Assembly: GCA_035653595.1 (NCBI GenBank)
Contig: DASRBO010000154.1
Coordinates: 1 to 9,780 of the forward strand
Reading direction: 5' to 3'
DNA: 9,780 nt
Source of the DNA: DASRBO01 sp035653595
GTDB taxonomy: Bacteria; Actinomycetota; Acidimicrobiia; Acidimicrobiales; JAJPHE01
Each line of letters opens with the position of its first letter. Position 1 is the first letter of the stretch. Both the position numbers and the translations under genes were made by a program. Shown here piece by piece: positions 1 to 6,331 of this stretch. The notes beneath the pieces are model-generated. The model saw only the letters and a list, made by a program, of their open reading frames with translations, was not told the origin of the DNA and searched no databases.

Positions 1-1247
1 TGGCCCGCACCGGCCGGGGCGAGTACGGCCGCACCCCGATGCAGGTGCTGGGCCCGTCCCCGCTGCTGGCCGGGTTGCCGGCCGAGCAGGACGTGTGGAT
101 GAGCCACTTCGACGCCATCGTGGCCCCGCCCCCCGGATTCGTGGTCACCGCCATGTCCGACGACGCTCCGGTGGCCGCCCTCGAGCACCAGGACTCGGCC
201 ATCTACGGGGTGCAGTTCCACCCCGAGGTGGCTCACACCCCGAGGGGCCAGGAGATCCTCAAGCACTTCCTCTACGACGTGTGCGGGTGCCGGCCCAACT
301 GGACCATGACCTCGATCATCGAGTCATCGGTGGAGGCGGTGCGGGCCCAGGTCGGCAGGGAGAAGGTGATCTGCGGCCTCTCCGGGGGGGTCGACTCGTC
401 GGTGGCCGCCGCCCTGGTGCACAAGGCGGTGGGCGACCAGCTCACCTGCGTCTTCGTCGACACCGGGCTGATGCGGGGCGGCGAGGCCGAGCAGGTGGAG
501 GAGACCTTCCGCCGCCAGTTCAACATCGACCTGGTGCACGTGAAGGCAGCCGACCGGTTCTTCGACGCCCTCGACGACGTCATCGACCCCGAGCGCAAGC
601 GCAAGGTCATCGGCGAGCTCTTCATCCGGGTCTTCGAGGAGGTGGCCGGCGAGCTGGAGGATGCCCGCTACCTGGTCCAGGGGACCCTCTACCCCGACGT
701 CATCGAGTCGGGCACCAAGGACGCGGCCAAGATCAAGTCCCACCACAACGTGGGCGGCCTGCCGGAGGAGATGAACCTCGAGCTCGTCGAGCCCCTCCGC
801 AACCTGTTCAAGGACGAGGTGCGGGCGGTGGGCGAGCAGCTGGGCCTGCCCGAGGAGATGGTGTGGCGCCAGCCCTTCCCCGGCCCGGGCCTGGCGGTGC
901 GCATCGTGGGCACCGTCACCCGCGAGCGGGTCGGGATCCTGCAGGCGGCCGACGCCATCGTGGTGGAGGAGATCAAGCGGGCCGGTCTGTACCGCCAGAT
1001 CTGGCAGAGCTTCGCCGTCCTGCCGGCGGTGCGCAGCGTCGGGGTGATGGGCGACGAGCGCACCTACGCCTACCCGATCGTGATCCGGGCCGTCACCAGC
1101 GACGACGCCATGACCGCCGACTGGGCCCGGCTGCCATACGACGTGCTGGAGCGCCTGTCGAGCCGCATCATCAACGAGGTGCCTGGGGTGAACCGGGTCG
1201 CCCTCGACATCACCTCCAAGCCGCCCGGCACCATCGAGTGGGAGTGA
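1..1247 (+). CDS. guaA: GMP synthase (glutamine-hydrolysing), 5' truncated by window edge
   Basis: GuaA converts XMP to GMP in the cytosol using ATP and ammonia released from glutamine, the last step of guanine nucleotide synthesis. The window begins inside the gene: the first full codon is at position 3 and 414 residues are visible. Family length is about 510-525, so roughly the first 100 residues, including the amidotransferase cysteine, lie upstream. The end of the class I glutamine amidotransferase domain is visible with its His and Glu in QFHPEV (codons at 219 and 225). The ATP-pyrophosphatase P-loop SGGVDSS is at 381-401. KSHHNVGGLP, the RQPFPGPGLAVRI dimerisation-domain signature and the family-typical C-terminus GTIEWE follow. 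The TGA at 1245-1247 overlaps the GTG start of the helicase gene, implying cotranscription and coupled translation. No interruption is seen. Identification is near certain. Confidence 0.97.
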   Translation, partial: ARTGRGEYGRTPMQVLGPSPLLAGLPAEQDVWMSHFDAIVAPPPGFVVTAMSDDAPVAALEHQDSAIYGVQFHPEVAHTPRGQEILKHFLYDVCGCRPNWTMTSIIESSVEAVRAQVGREKVICGLSGGVDSSVAAALVHKAVGDQLTCVFVDTGLMRGGEAEQVEETFRRQFNIDLVHVKAADRFFDALDDVIDPERKRKVIGELFIRVFEEVAGELEDARYLVQGTLYPDVIESGTKDAAKIKSHHNVGGLPEEMNLELVEPLRNLFKDEVRAVGEQLGLPEEMVWRQPFPGPGLAVRIVGTVTRERVGILQAADAIVVEEIKRAGLYRQIWQSFAVLPAVRSVGVMGDERTYAYPIVIRAVTSDDAMTADWARLPYDVLERLSSRIINEVPGVNRVALDITSKPPGTIEWE

Positions 1248-3487
1248 GCAGCACCCATCTCCCGCTGCTGCCGGCCGACGCCGGCGCACCCGACGAGTCG
1301 GCCGGGGGCCCGTTCGGGCCGGATCAGGCCGACCTGCTGGTCGGGCTCAACACCGCCCAGCGCGACGCCGTCCTGCACGAGAGCGGGCCGCTGCTTGTCA
1401 TGGCCGGCGCCGGCTCGGGCAAGACCAGGGTCCTCACCCACCGCATCGCCAACCTGATCGCCACCGGCCGCGCCTCGCCGTTCGGCATCCTGGCCATCAC
1501 CTTCACCAACAAGGCGGCCGACGAGATGCGCCAGCGGGTGGAGGCGCTGGTCGGCCCGGTGGCGCGGCGCATGTGGGTCTCGACCTTCCACTCCGCCTGC
1601 GTGCGGATACTGCGCCGCGACGCCCAGAGGCTGGGCTACAAGTCGTCCTTCACCATCTACGACCAGGCCGACGCCGTGCGCCTCACCGGCTACGTCATCC
1701 GCGACCTGGGCCTGGACGCCAAGCGCTTCCCGCCCCGCAGCGTCCACGCCGTCATCAGCGCGGCCAAGAACGAGATGGTCGACTTCGAGACCTACCGCGA
1801 GAAGGCCCAGACGATCTTCGACCGCAAGGTCGCCGACGTCTACGCCACCTACCAGCAGCGGCTGCTGTCCGCCTCGGCGATGGACTTCGACGACCTCCTG
1901 ATGGTGACGGTGGATCTGATGCGGGCGTGCCCCGAGGTGCTCGAGCACTACCGATCCCGCTTCAGTCACCTGCTGGTCGACGAGTACCAGGACACCAACC
2001 GGGCCCAGAACGACCTGGTGATCATGCTGGCCGCCCGCCACCGCAACGTGTGCGTGGTCGGTGACACGTCCCAGGCCATCTACTCCTTCCGCGGGGCGGA
2101 CATCCGCAACATCCTCGACTTCGAGCGGGCCTTCCCCGACGCCACCGTGGTCCTGCTGGAGCAGAACTACCGCTCCACCCAGGTCATCCTCGACGCGGCC
2201 AACGCCGTCATCGCCAACAACCTGCGCCGCCACCCCCAGTCGCTGTGGACCGACCAGGTCGGCGGCGAGCCCATCATCCGCTACGAGGCGGCCGACGAGC
2301 ACGATGAGGCCGCCTGGGTCACCCAGGAGATCGGCGCCCTGCACGACCGCCACGGCTTCCGCTTCGGCGACGTCGCCGTCTTCTACCGCACCAACGCCCA
2401 GAGCCGAGCTCTCGAGGAGGAGCTTGTCCGCAGGCAGATCCCGTACCGGGTCATCGGCGGCACCCGCTTCTACGACCGGCGCGAGATCAAGGACATGCTC
2501 GCCTACCTCCGGGCGGTGGCCAACCCCGCCGACGAGGTCTCCCTCAAGCGCATCGTCAACGTTCCCAAGCGCGGCGTGGGCGAGACCAGCGTCGGCCGCC
2601 TCGACGCCTGGGCCAAGATGAAGGGGATCACCTTCGCCGAGGCCGTCGGGCACGCCGCCGAGGTGGTGAGCGGCCGGGCGGTGAACGGCCTGCGCCAGCT
2701 GGACGAGCTGCTGGCCGACCTCCGCCAGCGCCGCCAGGAGGGCCCCGGCGCCCTGCTCAAGACGGTGCTGGACGCGACCGGCTACGCCGCCGAGCTGGAG
2801 GCCGAGCGCACGGTCGAGGCGGCCGGCCGGCTGGAGAACGTGTCCGAGCTGGTGGCGGTGGCCGAGCAGCACGAGGACCTCGACGAGTTCCTCGAGGCGG
2901 TCAGCCTGGTCGCCGACAGCGACGAGATCGTGGGCGACGGCTCGGCGGTGAGCCTGATGACGATCCACACGGCGAAGGGGCTGGAGTTCCCGGCCGTGTT
3001 CCTGGCCGGGCTTGAGGAGGGCGTGTTCCCCCACCAGCGCTCCCTGGGCGAGCCGGAGGAGATGGAGGAGGAGCGCCGGCTGTGCTACGTGGCCATAACC
3101 CGGGCCCGCCAGCGCCTCTACCTCTCCCACGCCTTCTGCCGGACCATCTGGGGCGGCGCGCAGTACAACCCGCCCAGCCGGTTCCTCAAGGAGATCCCCG
3201 AGGCCCTCACCACCATGGTCTCGGGGCGCTCGCCGGCTGCCTCCGCCGGCCTGTCGGGGCGGGACCGGCTGGTGGACTCGGCCATGCGCCGGAACACCCC
3301 GGTGCGGACCACCGGGGCGGAGAACCTGGGCCTGCGGGTGGGCGACGACGTGGTGCACGCCAAGTGGGGCGAGGGGGTCATCGTCGCCATCGAGGGCGGC
3401 GGGGACAAGGCCGAGGCGGTGGTGGCCTTCCCCGGCCTGGGCGAGAAGCGGGTGCTGCTGGCCTGGGCCCCGCTCAAGCGGGCCTGA
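1244..3487 (+). CDS. pcrA: ATP-dependent DNA helicase UvrD/PcrA (SF1A)
   Basis: This 747-residue 3'-5' DNA helicase/translocase is of the kind used in nucleotide excision repair, replication-conflict resolution and transcription-coupled repair. Visible motifs in order are LNTAQ (Q-motif, Q39), Walker A AGAGSGKT (K60), motif Ia TFTNKAADEM, STFHS, motif II DEYQD (246-250), motif III GDTSQ (273-277), motif IV QNYRST (307-312), motif V TIHTAKGLEF (573-582) and motif VI CYVAITRAR (614-622). Residues from about 699 to the end (VGDDVVHAKWGEGVI onward) match the C-terminal Tudor-like fold that PcrA uses to contact RNA polymerase. The start is taken as GTG at 1244, overlapping the guaA stop by 4 nt. 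It gives a family-sized protein, whereas the open frame running further upstream is only the shadow of guaA. Motif III is unusual: GDADQ or GDDDQ is common, but the catalytic Gln is kept. Length and Tudor domain favour PcrA/UvrD1 over Rep. Confidence 0.96.
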   Translation: MSSTHLPLLPADAGAPDESAGGPFGPDQADLLVGLNTAQRDAVLHESGPLLVMAGAGSGKTRVLTHRIANLIATGRASPFGILAITFTNKAADEMRQRVEALVGPVARRMWVSTFHSACVRILRRDAQRLGYKSSFTIYDQADAVRLTGYVIRDLGLDAKRFPPRSVHAVISAAKNEMVDFETYREKAQTIFDRKVADVYATYQQRLLSASAMDFDDLLMVTVDLMRACPEVLEHYRSRFSHLLVDEYQDTNRAQNDLVIMLAARHRNVCVVGDTSQAIYSFRGADIRNILDFERAFPDATVVLLEQNYRSTQVILDAANAVIANNLRRHPQSLWTDQVGGEPIIRYEAADEHDEAAWVTQEIGALHDRHGFRFGDVAVFYRTNAQSRALEEELVRRQIPYRVIGGTRFYDRREIKDMLAYLRAVANPADEVSLKRIVNVPKRGVGETSVGRLDAWAKMKGITFAEAVGHAAEVVSGRAVNGLRQLDELLADLRQRRQEGPGALLKTVLDATGYAAELEAERTVEAAGRLENVSELVAVAEQHEDLDEFLEAVSLVADSDEIVGDGSAVSLMTIHTAKGLEFPAVFLAGLEEGVFPHQRSLGEPEEMEEERRLCYVAITRARQRLYLSHAFCRTIWGGAQYNPPSRFLKEIPEALTTMVSGRSPAASAGLSGRDRLVDSAMRRNTPVRTTGAENLGLRVGDDVVHAKWGEGVIVAIEGGGDKAEAVVAFPGLGEKRVLLAWAPLKRA

Positions 3488-3490
3488 GCG

Positions 3491-3512
3491 GCCTCCTACC
3501 GCGGTAGGAGGC
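3491..3512. terminator. 22-bp perfect palindrome; candidate pcrA terminator or operator
   Basis: Three bases after the pcrA stop lies a perfect inverted repeat made of GCCTCCTACCG followed directly by its reverse complement. As RNA it would fold into a stem of about 9 bp with a CGCG loop. No T-run follows; GGGCGGACGGG comes next. It would therefore be a U-tract-less terminator, as often proposed in high-GC Actinomycetota. Because a perfectly symmetric 22-mer ahead of an exporter operon also resembles a dimeric regulator site, an operator role is a real alternative. Confidence 0.5.
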
Positions 3513-3563
3513 GGGCGGACGGGAATCGTCCCCGGGCCCGATGCCGCCGGCGGCGGTTCGGTC

Positions 3564-3569
3564 TACCGT
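3564..3569 (+). promoter_or_regulatory. Candidate -10 box (TACCGT) for the ABC exporter, leaderless type
   Basis: TACCGT fits the actinobacterial TANNNT -10 pattern and ends 8 nt before the ATG at 3578. Transcription would then start at or beside the start codon. No Shine-Dalgarno-like purine run is present between them, which fits a leaderless message. No convincing -35 element is seen. Confidence 0.4.
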
Positions 3570-3577
3570 TGTCCGTA

Positions 3578-4537
3578 ATGGCCGCAACGGTCGAGCTGGG
3601 GGAGGCGCACGAGCGGGGGCGGACGGGCGACGCCGTCATCTCCGTCGAGGGACTGCGCATGGAGTACGGGGGCCGGGTGGCGGTCGACGGCATCGACCTG
3701 TCCGTCCAGCGGGGGGAGATCTTCGCCCTGCTCGGCCCCAACGGCGCAGGCAAGACCTCGACGGTGGAGATCCTCGAGGGCTACCGCCGCCGCACCGGCG
3801 GCCGGGTCCGGGTGCTGGGCCAGGATCCCCAGACGGCCGGCCCGGCGTGGCGGGACCGGGTCGGGGTGGTGCTGCAGTCCTCCACCCCCGAGCCGGAGCT
3901 GTCGGTGGCCGAAACCCTCCGCCTCTACGCCGGGCTCCACTACCGACCCCTGCCGGTGGCCGAGGTCATGGAGCTGGTGGGCCTGGGGCCCTCGGCCGAC
4001 GTGCGCAACGCCCGCCTTTCCGGCGGGCAGCAGCGCCGGCTGGACTTCGCCCTGGCCCTGATAGGCGATCCCGACCTGGTCTTCCTCGACGAGCCCACGA
4101 CCGGCTTCGACCCTGGGGCCCGCCGGGCGGCCTGGGACGTGATCGCCGGCCTGCGCCAGCTGGGCAAGACGGTGCTGCTCACCACCCACTATCTCGAGGA
4201 GGCCGAGGTGCTGGCCGACCGCATGGCGGTGATGGCCGGCGGGCGGGTGGTCGCCTGCGGGCCGCCCGCCCTGCTCGGCGGCCGCGGGGAGGAGCCGACG
4301 GAGCTGCGCTTCGTGACCGAGCCCGCCATCCGGCCCCGCCTGCTGCCGGCCGACATCTCCCGCCGGGCCGACGTGCAGGGGACCAAGCTCATCGTGCGCA
4401 GCCACGACCCGCTGCGCGACCTGCACCTGGTGTGCGGCTGGCTGCTGGACAACGGGATAGCGGCCCACTCGGTCGAGGTCCGCCGGCGCAGCCTCGAGGA
4501 CATCTACCTCGACCTCACCGGAGGGGGGCATCGGTGA
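3578..4537 (+). CDS. ABC transporter ATP-binding protein (DrrA/CcmA-like, ABC-2 exporter type)
   Basis: This 319-residue cytoplasmic ATPase would power the permease encoded next. Visible motifs are an A-loop aromatic near Y30, Walker A GPNGAGKT (53-60), Q-loop Gln100, signature LSGGQ (147-151), Walker B LVFLDEP (D171, E172), D-loop region TTGFDPG and switch His204 in LTTHYLEEAE. The C-terminal extension after about 230 ends in SLEDIYLDLTG, typical of DrrA-like drug/antibiotic exporters. All ATPase residues are intact. ATG at 3578 is chosen; an in-frame TTG at 3569 lies inside the putative -10 region and is less likely. The stop overlaps the permease start by 4 nt, so the two are an operon. 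Substrate cannot be told from the sequence: drug, lipid or polysaccharide are all possible. The residues before about 20 are hydrophilic and not part of the conserved fold. Confidence 0.93.
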   Translation: MAATVELGEAHERGRTGDAVISVEGLRMEYGGRVAVDGIDLSVQRGEIFALLGPNGAGKTSTVEILEGYRRRTGGRVRVLGQDPQTAGPAWRDRVGVVLQSSTPEPELSVAETLRLYAGLHYRPLPVAEVMELVGLGPSADVRNARLSGGQQRRLDFALALIGDPDLVFLDEPTTGFDPGARRAAWDVIAGLRQLGKTVLLTTHYLEEAEVLADRMAVMAGGRVVACGPPALLGGRGEEPTELRFVTEPAIRPRLLPADISRRADVQGTKLIVRSHDPLRDLHLVCGWLLDNGIAAHSVEVRRRSLEDIYLDLTGGGHR

Positions 4538-5355
4538 GCGCGGTCACCGTCGACGCCGCCCTCGCCCCGGCCGCCCGCCCCCGGCGCCGGTCGGCGCTGT
4601 CCCTGCTGGCCCACCAGGTCCGCTTCGACCTGCTGGTCATGTCGCGCAACCGGGCGGCCCGGTTCTTCGTCATCGGGCTGCCGGTGCTCATGCTGGTGCT
4701 GTTCGCCTCCATCTTCGGCCGGGTCAGCTTCGGCAGCCCCGGCCTGGGGCTGTCCGGCACCACCTACTACGTGTGCACCCAGGTGGTGTTCGGGATCGTC
4801 GGCGCATCCTTCATGTCGATCGCCATGACCCTCATCGTCAGCCGTGAGTCGGGGGTGTTCAAACGGCGGCGGGCCACCCCGGTGCCGGCGTGGATGATCG
4901 TGGCCAGCCGGGCGGTGGTCGGGGCGGTCACCAGCTTCTCGCTCACCGCCGTGCTGCTGGCGGTCGGGCACTTCGCCTACGGCGCCTCCGTACCGGGGCG
5001 CGCCCTGCTCCCCCTGCTGCTCGCCATGGTGGTGGGGACCCTGTCCTTCGGCGCCCTCGGCTTCGCGCTCAGCGGCCTGATCCGCTCGGCCGAGACGTCC
5101 CAGGCGGTCGTGCAGGCCGTCACCCTGCCGCTGTTCTTCATCTCAGGCGTGTTCGTGCCCTGGGGCCTCATCCCGCCCTGGCTGCGGCAAGTGGCCGCCA
5201 TCTTCCCGGTGCGGCACCTGGCCCAGGCGGTGCTGGCCGCGGTGGCGGGCAACGGGGTGGTGCGCGGCGCCGACCTGCTGGTGGTGGGGGCGTGGGGTGC
5301 GGCCGGCCTGGTGGTGGCGGCCCGGCGCTTCGCCTGGTCGCCCCGTTCCGGCTGA
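4534..5355 (+). CDS. ABC-2 type transporter permease
   Basis: This 273-residue inner-membrane permease pairs with the preceding ATPase. After a basic cytoplasmic N-terminus (RPRRRS at about 15-20) there are about six hydrophobic segments, near residues 43-63, 78-102, 119-147, 157-182, 188-210 and 245-264. The cytosolic stretch ESGVFKRRRATPVPAW (105-120) matches the E...G..K.RRATP pattern of ABC-2 permeases, and GVFVPWGLIPPWL (205-217) is the usual re-entrant/loop element before the last helix. GTG at 4534 is chosen because it overlaps the ATPase stop (GTGA) and follows a purine-rich run beginning GGAGG at 4520. Length is normal for DrrB/YadH-like half-size permeases. The substrate is unknown, with no regulator or biosynthetic gene adjacent. 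Confidence 0.92.
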   Translation: MSAVTVDAALAPAARPRRRSALSLLAHQVRFDLLVMSRNRAARFFVIGLPVLMLVLFASIFGRVSFGSPGLGLSGTTYYVCTQVVFGIVGASFMSIAMTLIVSRESGVFKRRRATPVPAWMIVASRAVVGAVTSFSLTAVLLAVGHFAYGASVPGRALLPLLLAMVVGTLSFGALGFALSGLIRSAETSQAVVQAVTLPLFFISGVFVPWGLIPPWLRQVAAIFPVRHLAQAVLAAVAGNGVVRGADLLVVGAWGAAGLVVAARRFAWSPRSG

Positions 5356-5358
5356 GCC

Positions 5359-5373
5359 CGCCCCGGCGGGGCG
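5359..5373. terminator. GC-rich hairpin between convergent genes
   Basis: CGCCCC, a GGC loop and GGGGCG form a 6-bp G/C-only stem four bases after the permease stop. The 86-nt gap separates two convergent genes, so the hairpin could end transcription from either side. No T-tract is seen. Nothing else convincing is visible in the gap. Confidence 0.4.
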
Positions 5374-5441
5374 CCCGTTCGGCGATCGGCGACGGTGTCG
5401 GGCGCCGGGGCTCCTGACGACCGGGCTCGAGGGGGAGGGAG

Positions 5442-6263
5442 CTAGGAAGCCGCGGCGCGGCGCAGCTCGACCTCGTCGGCGGCCGACCGGTCGGCGGTGG
5501 AGCCCTGGAGGTGCTGGACGACGGAGCGGGACAGCCACGGCGAGAGCATCAGCGACAGGTGGCCGTGGTCCTTGGCCAGCACGTTGGTGGCGGCCAGGGC
5601 CGGGTGGGTGAGCATGGCCGAGCTGGCCGGCTGCACCAGCAGGTCCACGTTGGAGTAGTAGGCCACCCACCTGACCGGGCTGGGGCGGGCGCCGTCGGCC
5701 AGGCGTCGCATGACCCACGAGCCCGGGCGCAGCTCCTCGGCGGTGCGGCCGGGGGCGGCGAAGGCGGCCACCGTGCCCTGGTGGGGCGTGGCGATGGTGA
5801 CGGCCCGGTCCACGGTCGCGTCCCCGCCGAGCTCCTGCACGTACCAGCGCACCACCAGGCCGCCCAGGCTGTGGCCCACCAGGTGGACCCGCTCGGCGCC
5901 GCTGTCGGCCCGCAGGCGCTCGACCCGGCGGGCCAGCTGCTCGGCCAGCTCGGGCACGTCGTGGCGGAGGGGGGAGTAGTTGAGAGCGTCGACGTGGCCG
6001 AAGCCGGCCTTGGCCAGATGGCGCTCGAGCACGAACCAGCCGGAGCGGTTGTGGCCGTAGCCGTGGACGAGGAGGACCGGGGCCTGCTCGGCGGCGCCTT
6101 CGGCCCGGCGCACCACCGGAGGGCTCACCAGGCCCATGGGATAGTGGGCCACGCATCGGGCCACGGACACGAACTCGCGGGCGTGGCCGATGTAGGTGCC
6201 CGGTCGGCGGGCGGCGACGAGGATGGCGTCCACGACCTTCGGGGGTGTAGACCGCTCGCTCAC
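5442..6263 (-). CDS. Alpha/beta-hydrolase, lipase/esterase-like
   Basis: With GTG at 6263 this is a 273-residue serine hydrolase, probably acting on an ester substrate such as an acylglycerol. It shows the oxyanion-region motif LLVHGYGHNRSGW (H67-G68), the nucleophile elbow GHSLGG with Ser132, the following TIATPHQGT strand/loop, a likely acid Asp207 in YSNVDLLVQP and a likely His235 in HGHLSL. This order matches the class-2/PGAP1-like lipase group of the alpha/beta-hydrolase superfamily. No clear signal peptide or membrane anchor is seen, so it is probably cytosolic. The frame stays open to an ATG at 6317. However, the extra 18 codons use A/T-rich codons unlike the rest (CAT, AAA, CTT, ACT, AAT) and cover the promoter region of the divergent ligase gene, so the shorter start is preferred. 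The exact substrate is unknown. Confidence 0.85.
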   Translation of the reverse strand: MSERSTPPKVVDAILVAARRPGTYIGHAREFVSVARCVAHYPMGLVSPPVVRRAEGAAEQAPVLLVHGYGHNRSGWFVLERHLAKAGFGHVDALNYSPLRHDVPELAEQLARRVERLRADSGAERVHLVGHSLGGLVVRWYVQELGGDATVDRAVTIATPHQGTVAAFAAPGRTAEELRPGSWVMRRLADGARPSPVRWVAYYSNVDLLVQPASSAMLTHPALAATNVLAKDHGHLSLMLSPWLSRSVVQHLQGSTADRSAADEVELRRAAAS

Positions 6264-6271
6264 GGGATTAG

Positions 6272-6301
6272 TTGTCGGCCGATCCACAAGCGTTTTGTAA
6301 T
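6272..6301 (+). promoter_or_regulatory. Candidate sigma70-type promoter for the acyl-CoA ligase
   Basis: TTGTCG (6272-6277), an 18-bp spacer and TGTAAT (6296-6301) fit a housekeeping promoter reading toward the ligase. The 68 bases from 6264 to 6331 are only about half G+C, a clear dip against the surrounding coding DNA, as expected of a divergent control region. On the minus strand ACAACT (6275-6270) sits 6 nt before the hydrolase GTG and is a weak -10 candidate. It overlaps the plus-strand -35, so the two promoters could interfere with each other. Confidence 0.5.
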
Positions 6302-6320
6302 GGGGTGTCGGGGTCATTTT

Positions 6321-6326
6321 GGTGGA
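6321..6326 (+). promoter_or_regulatory. Ribosome binding site GGTGGA deciding the ligase start
   Basis: GGTGGA lies 5 nt before the ATG at 6332. It favours that start over the in-frame TTG at 6272, which is part of the putative -35 box, and over the GTG at 6329. Confidence 0.5.
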
Positions 6327-6331
6327 TAGTG

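Noticed and set aside
95..1243. 383-residue N-terminal extension of the helicase frame
   Set aside because: The translation is Arg/Gly/Pro-rich with no domain and lies wholly inside guaA. A GTG at 1244 gives a normal-length PcrA.
1070..3358. A 762-codon open frame antisense to pcrA and the end of guaA
   Set aside because: It is a high-GC shadow: low-complexity Val/Gly/Ala/His/Leu-rich translation without any domain, lying opposite a helicase with all its motifs intact.
3563..4531. 322-codon frame antisense to the ABC ATPase
   Set aside because: No recognisable motif; it mirrors the codon-position bias of the real gene.
6264..6317. ATG at 6317 as the hydrolase start
   Set aside because: The 18 added codons are A/T-rich, unlike the gene, and cover the divergent promoter; GTG 6263 is preferred, though not proven.
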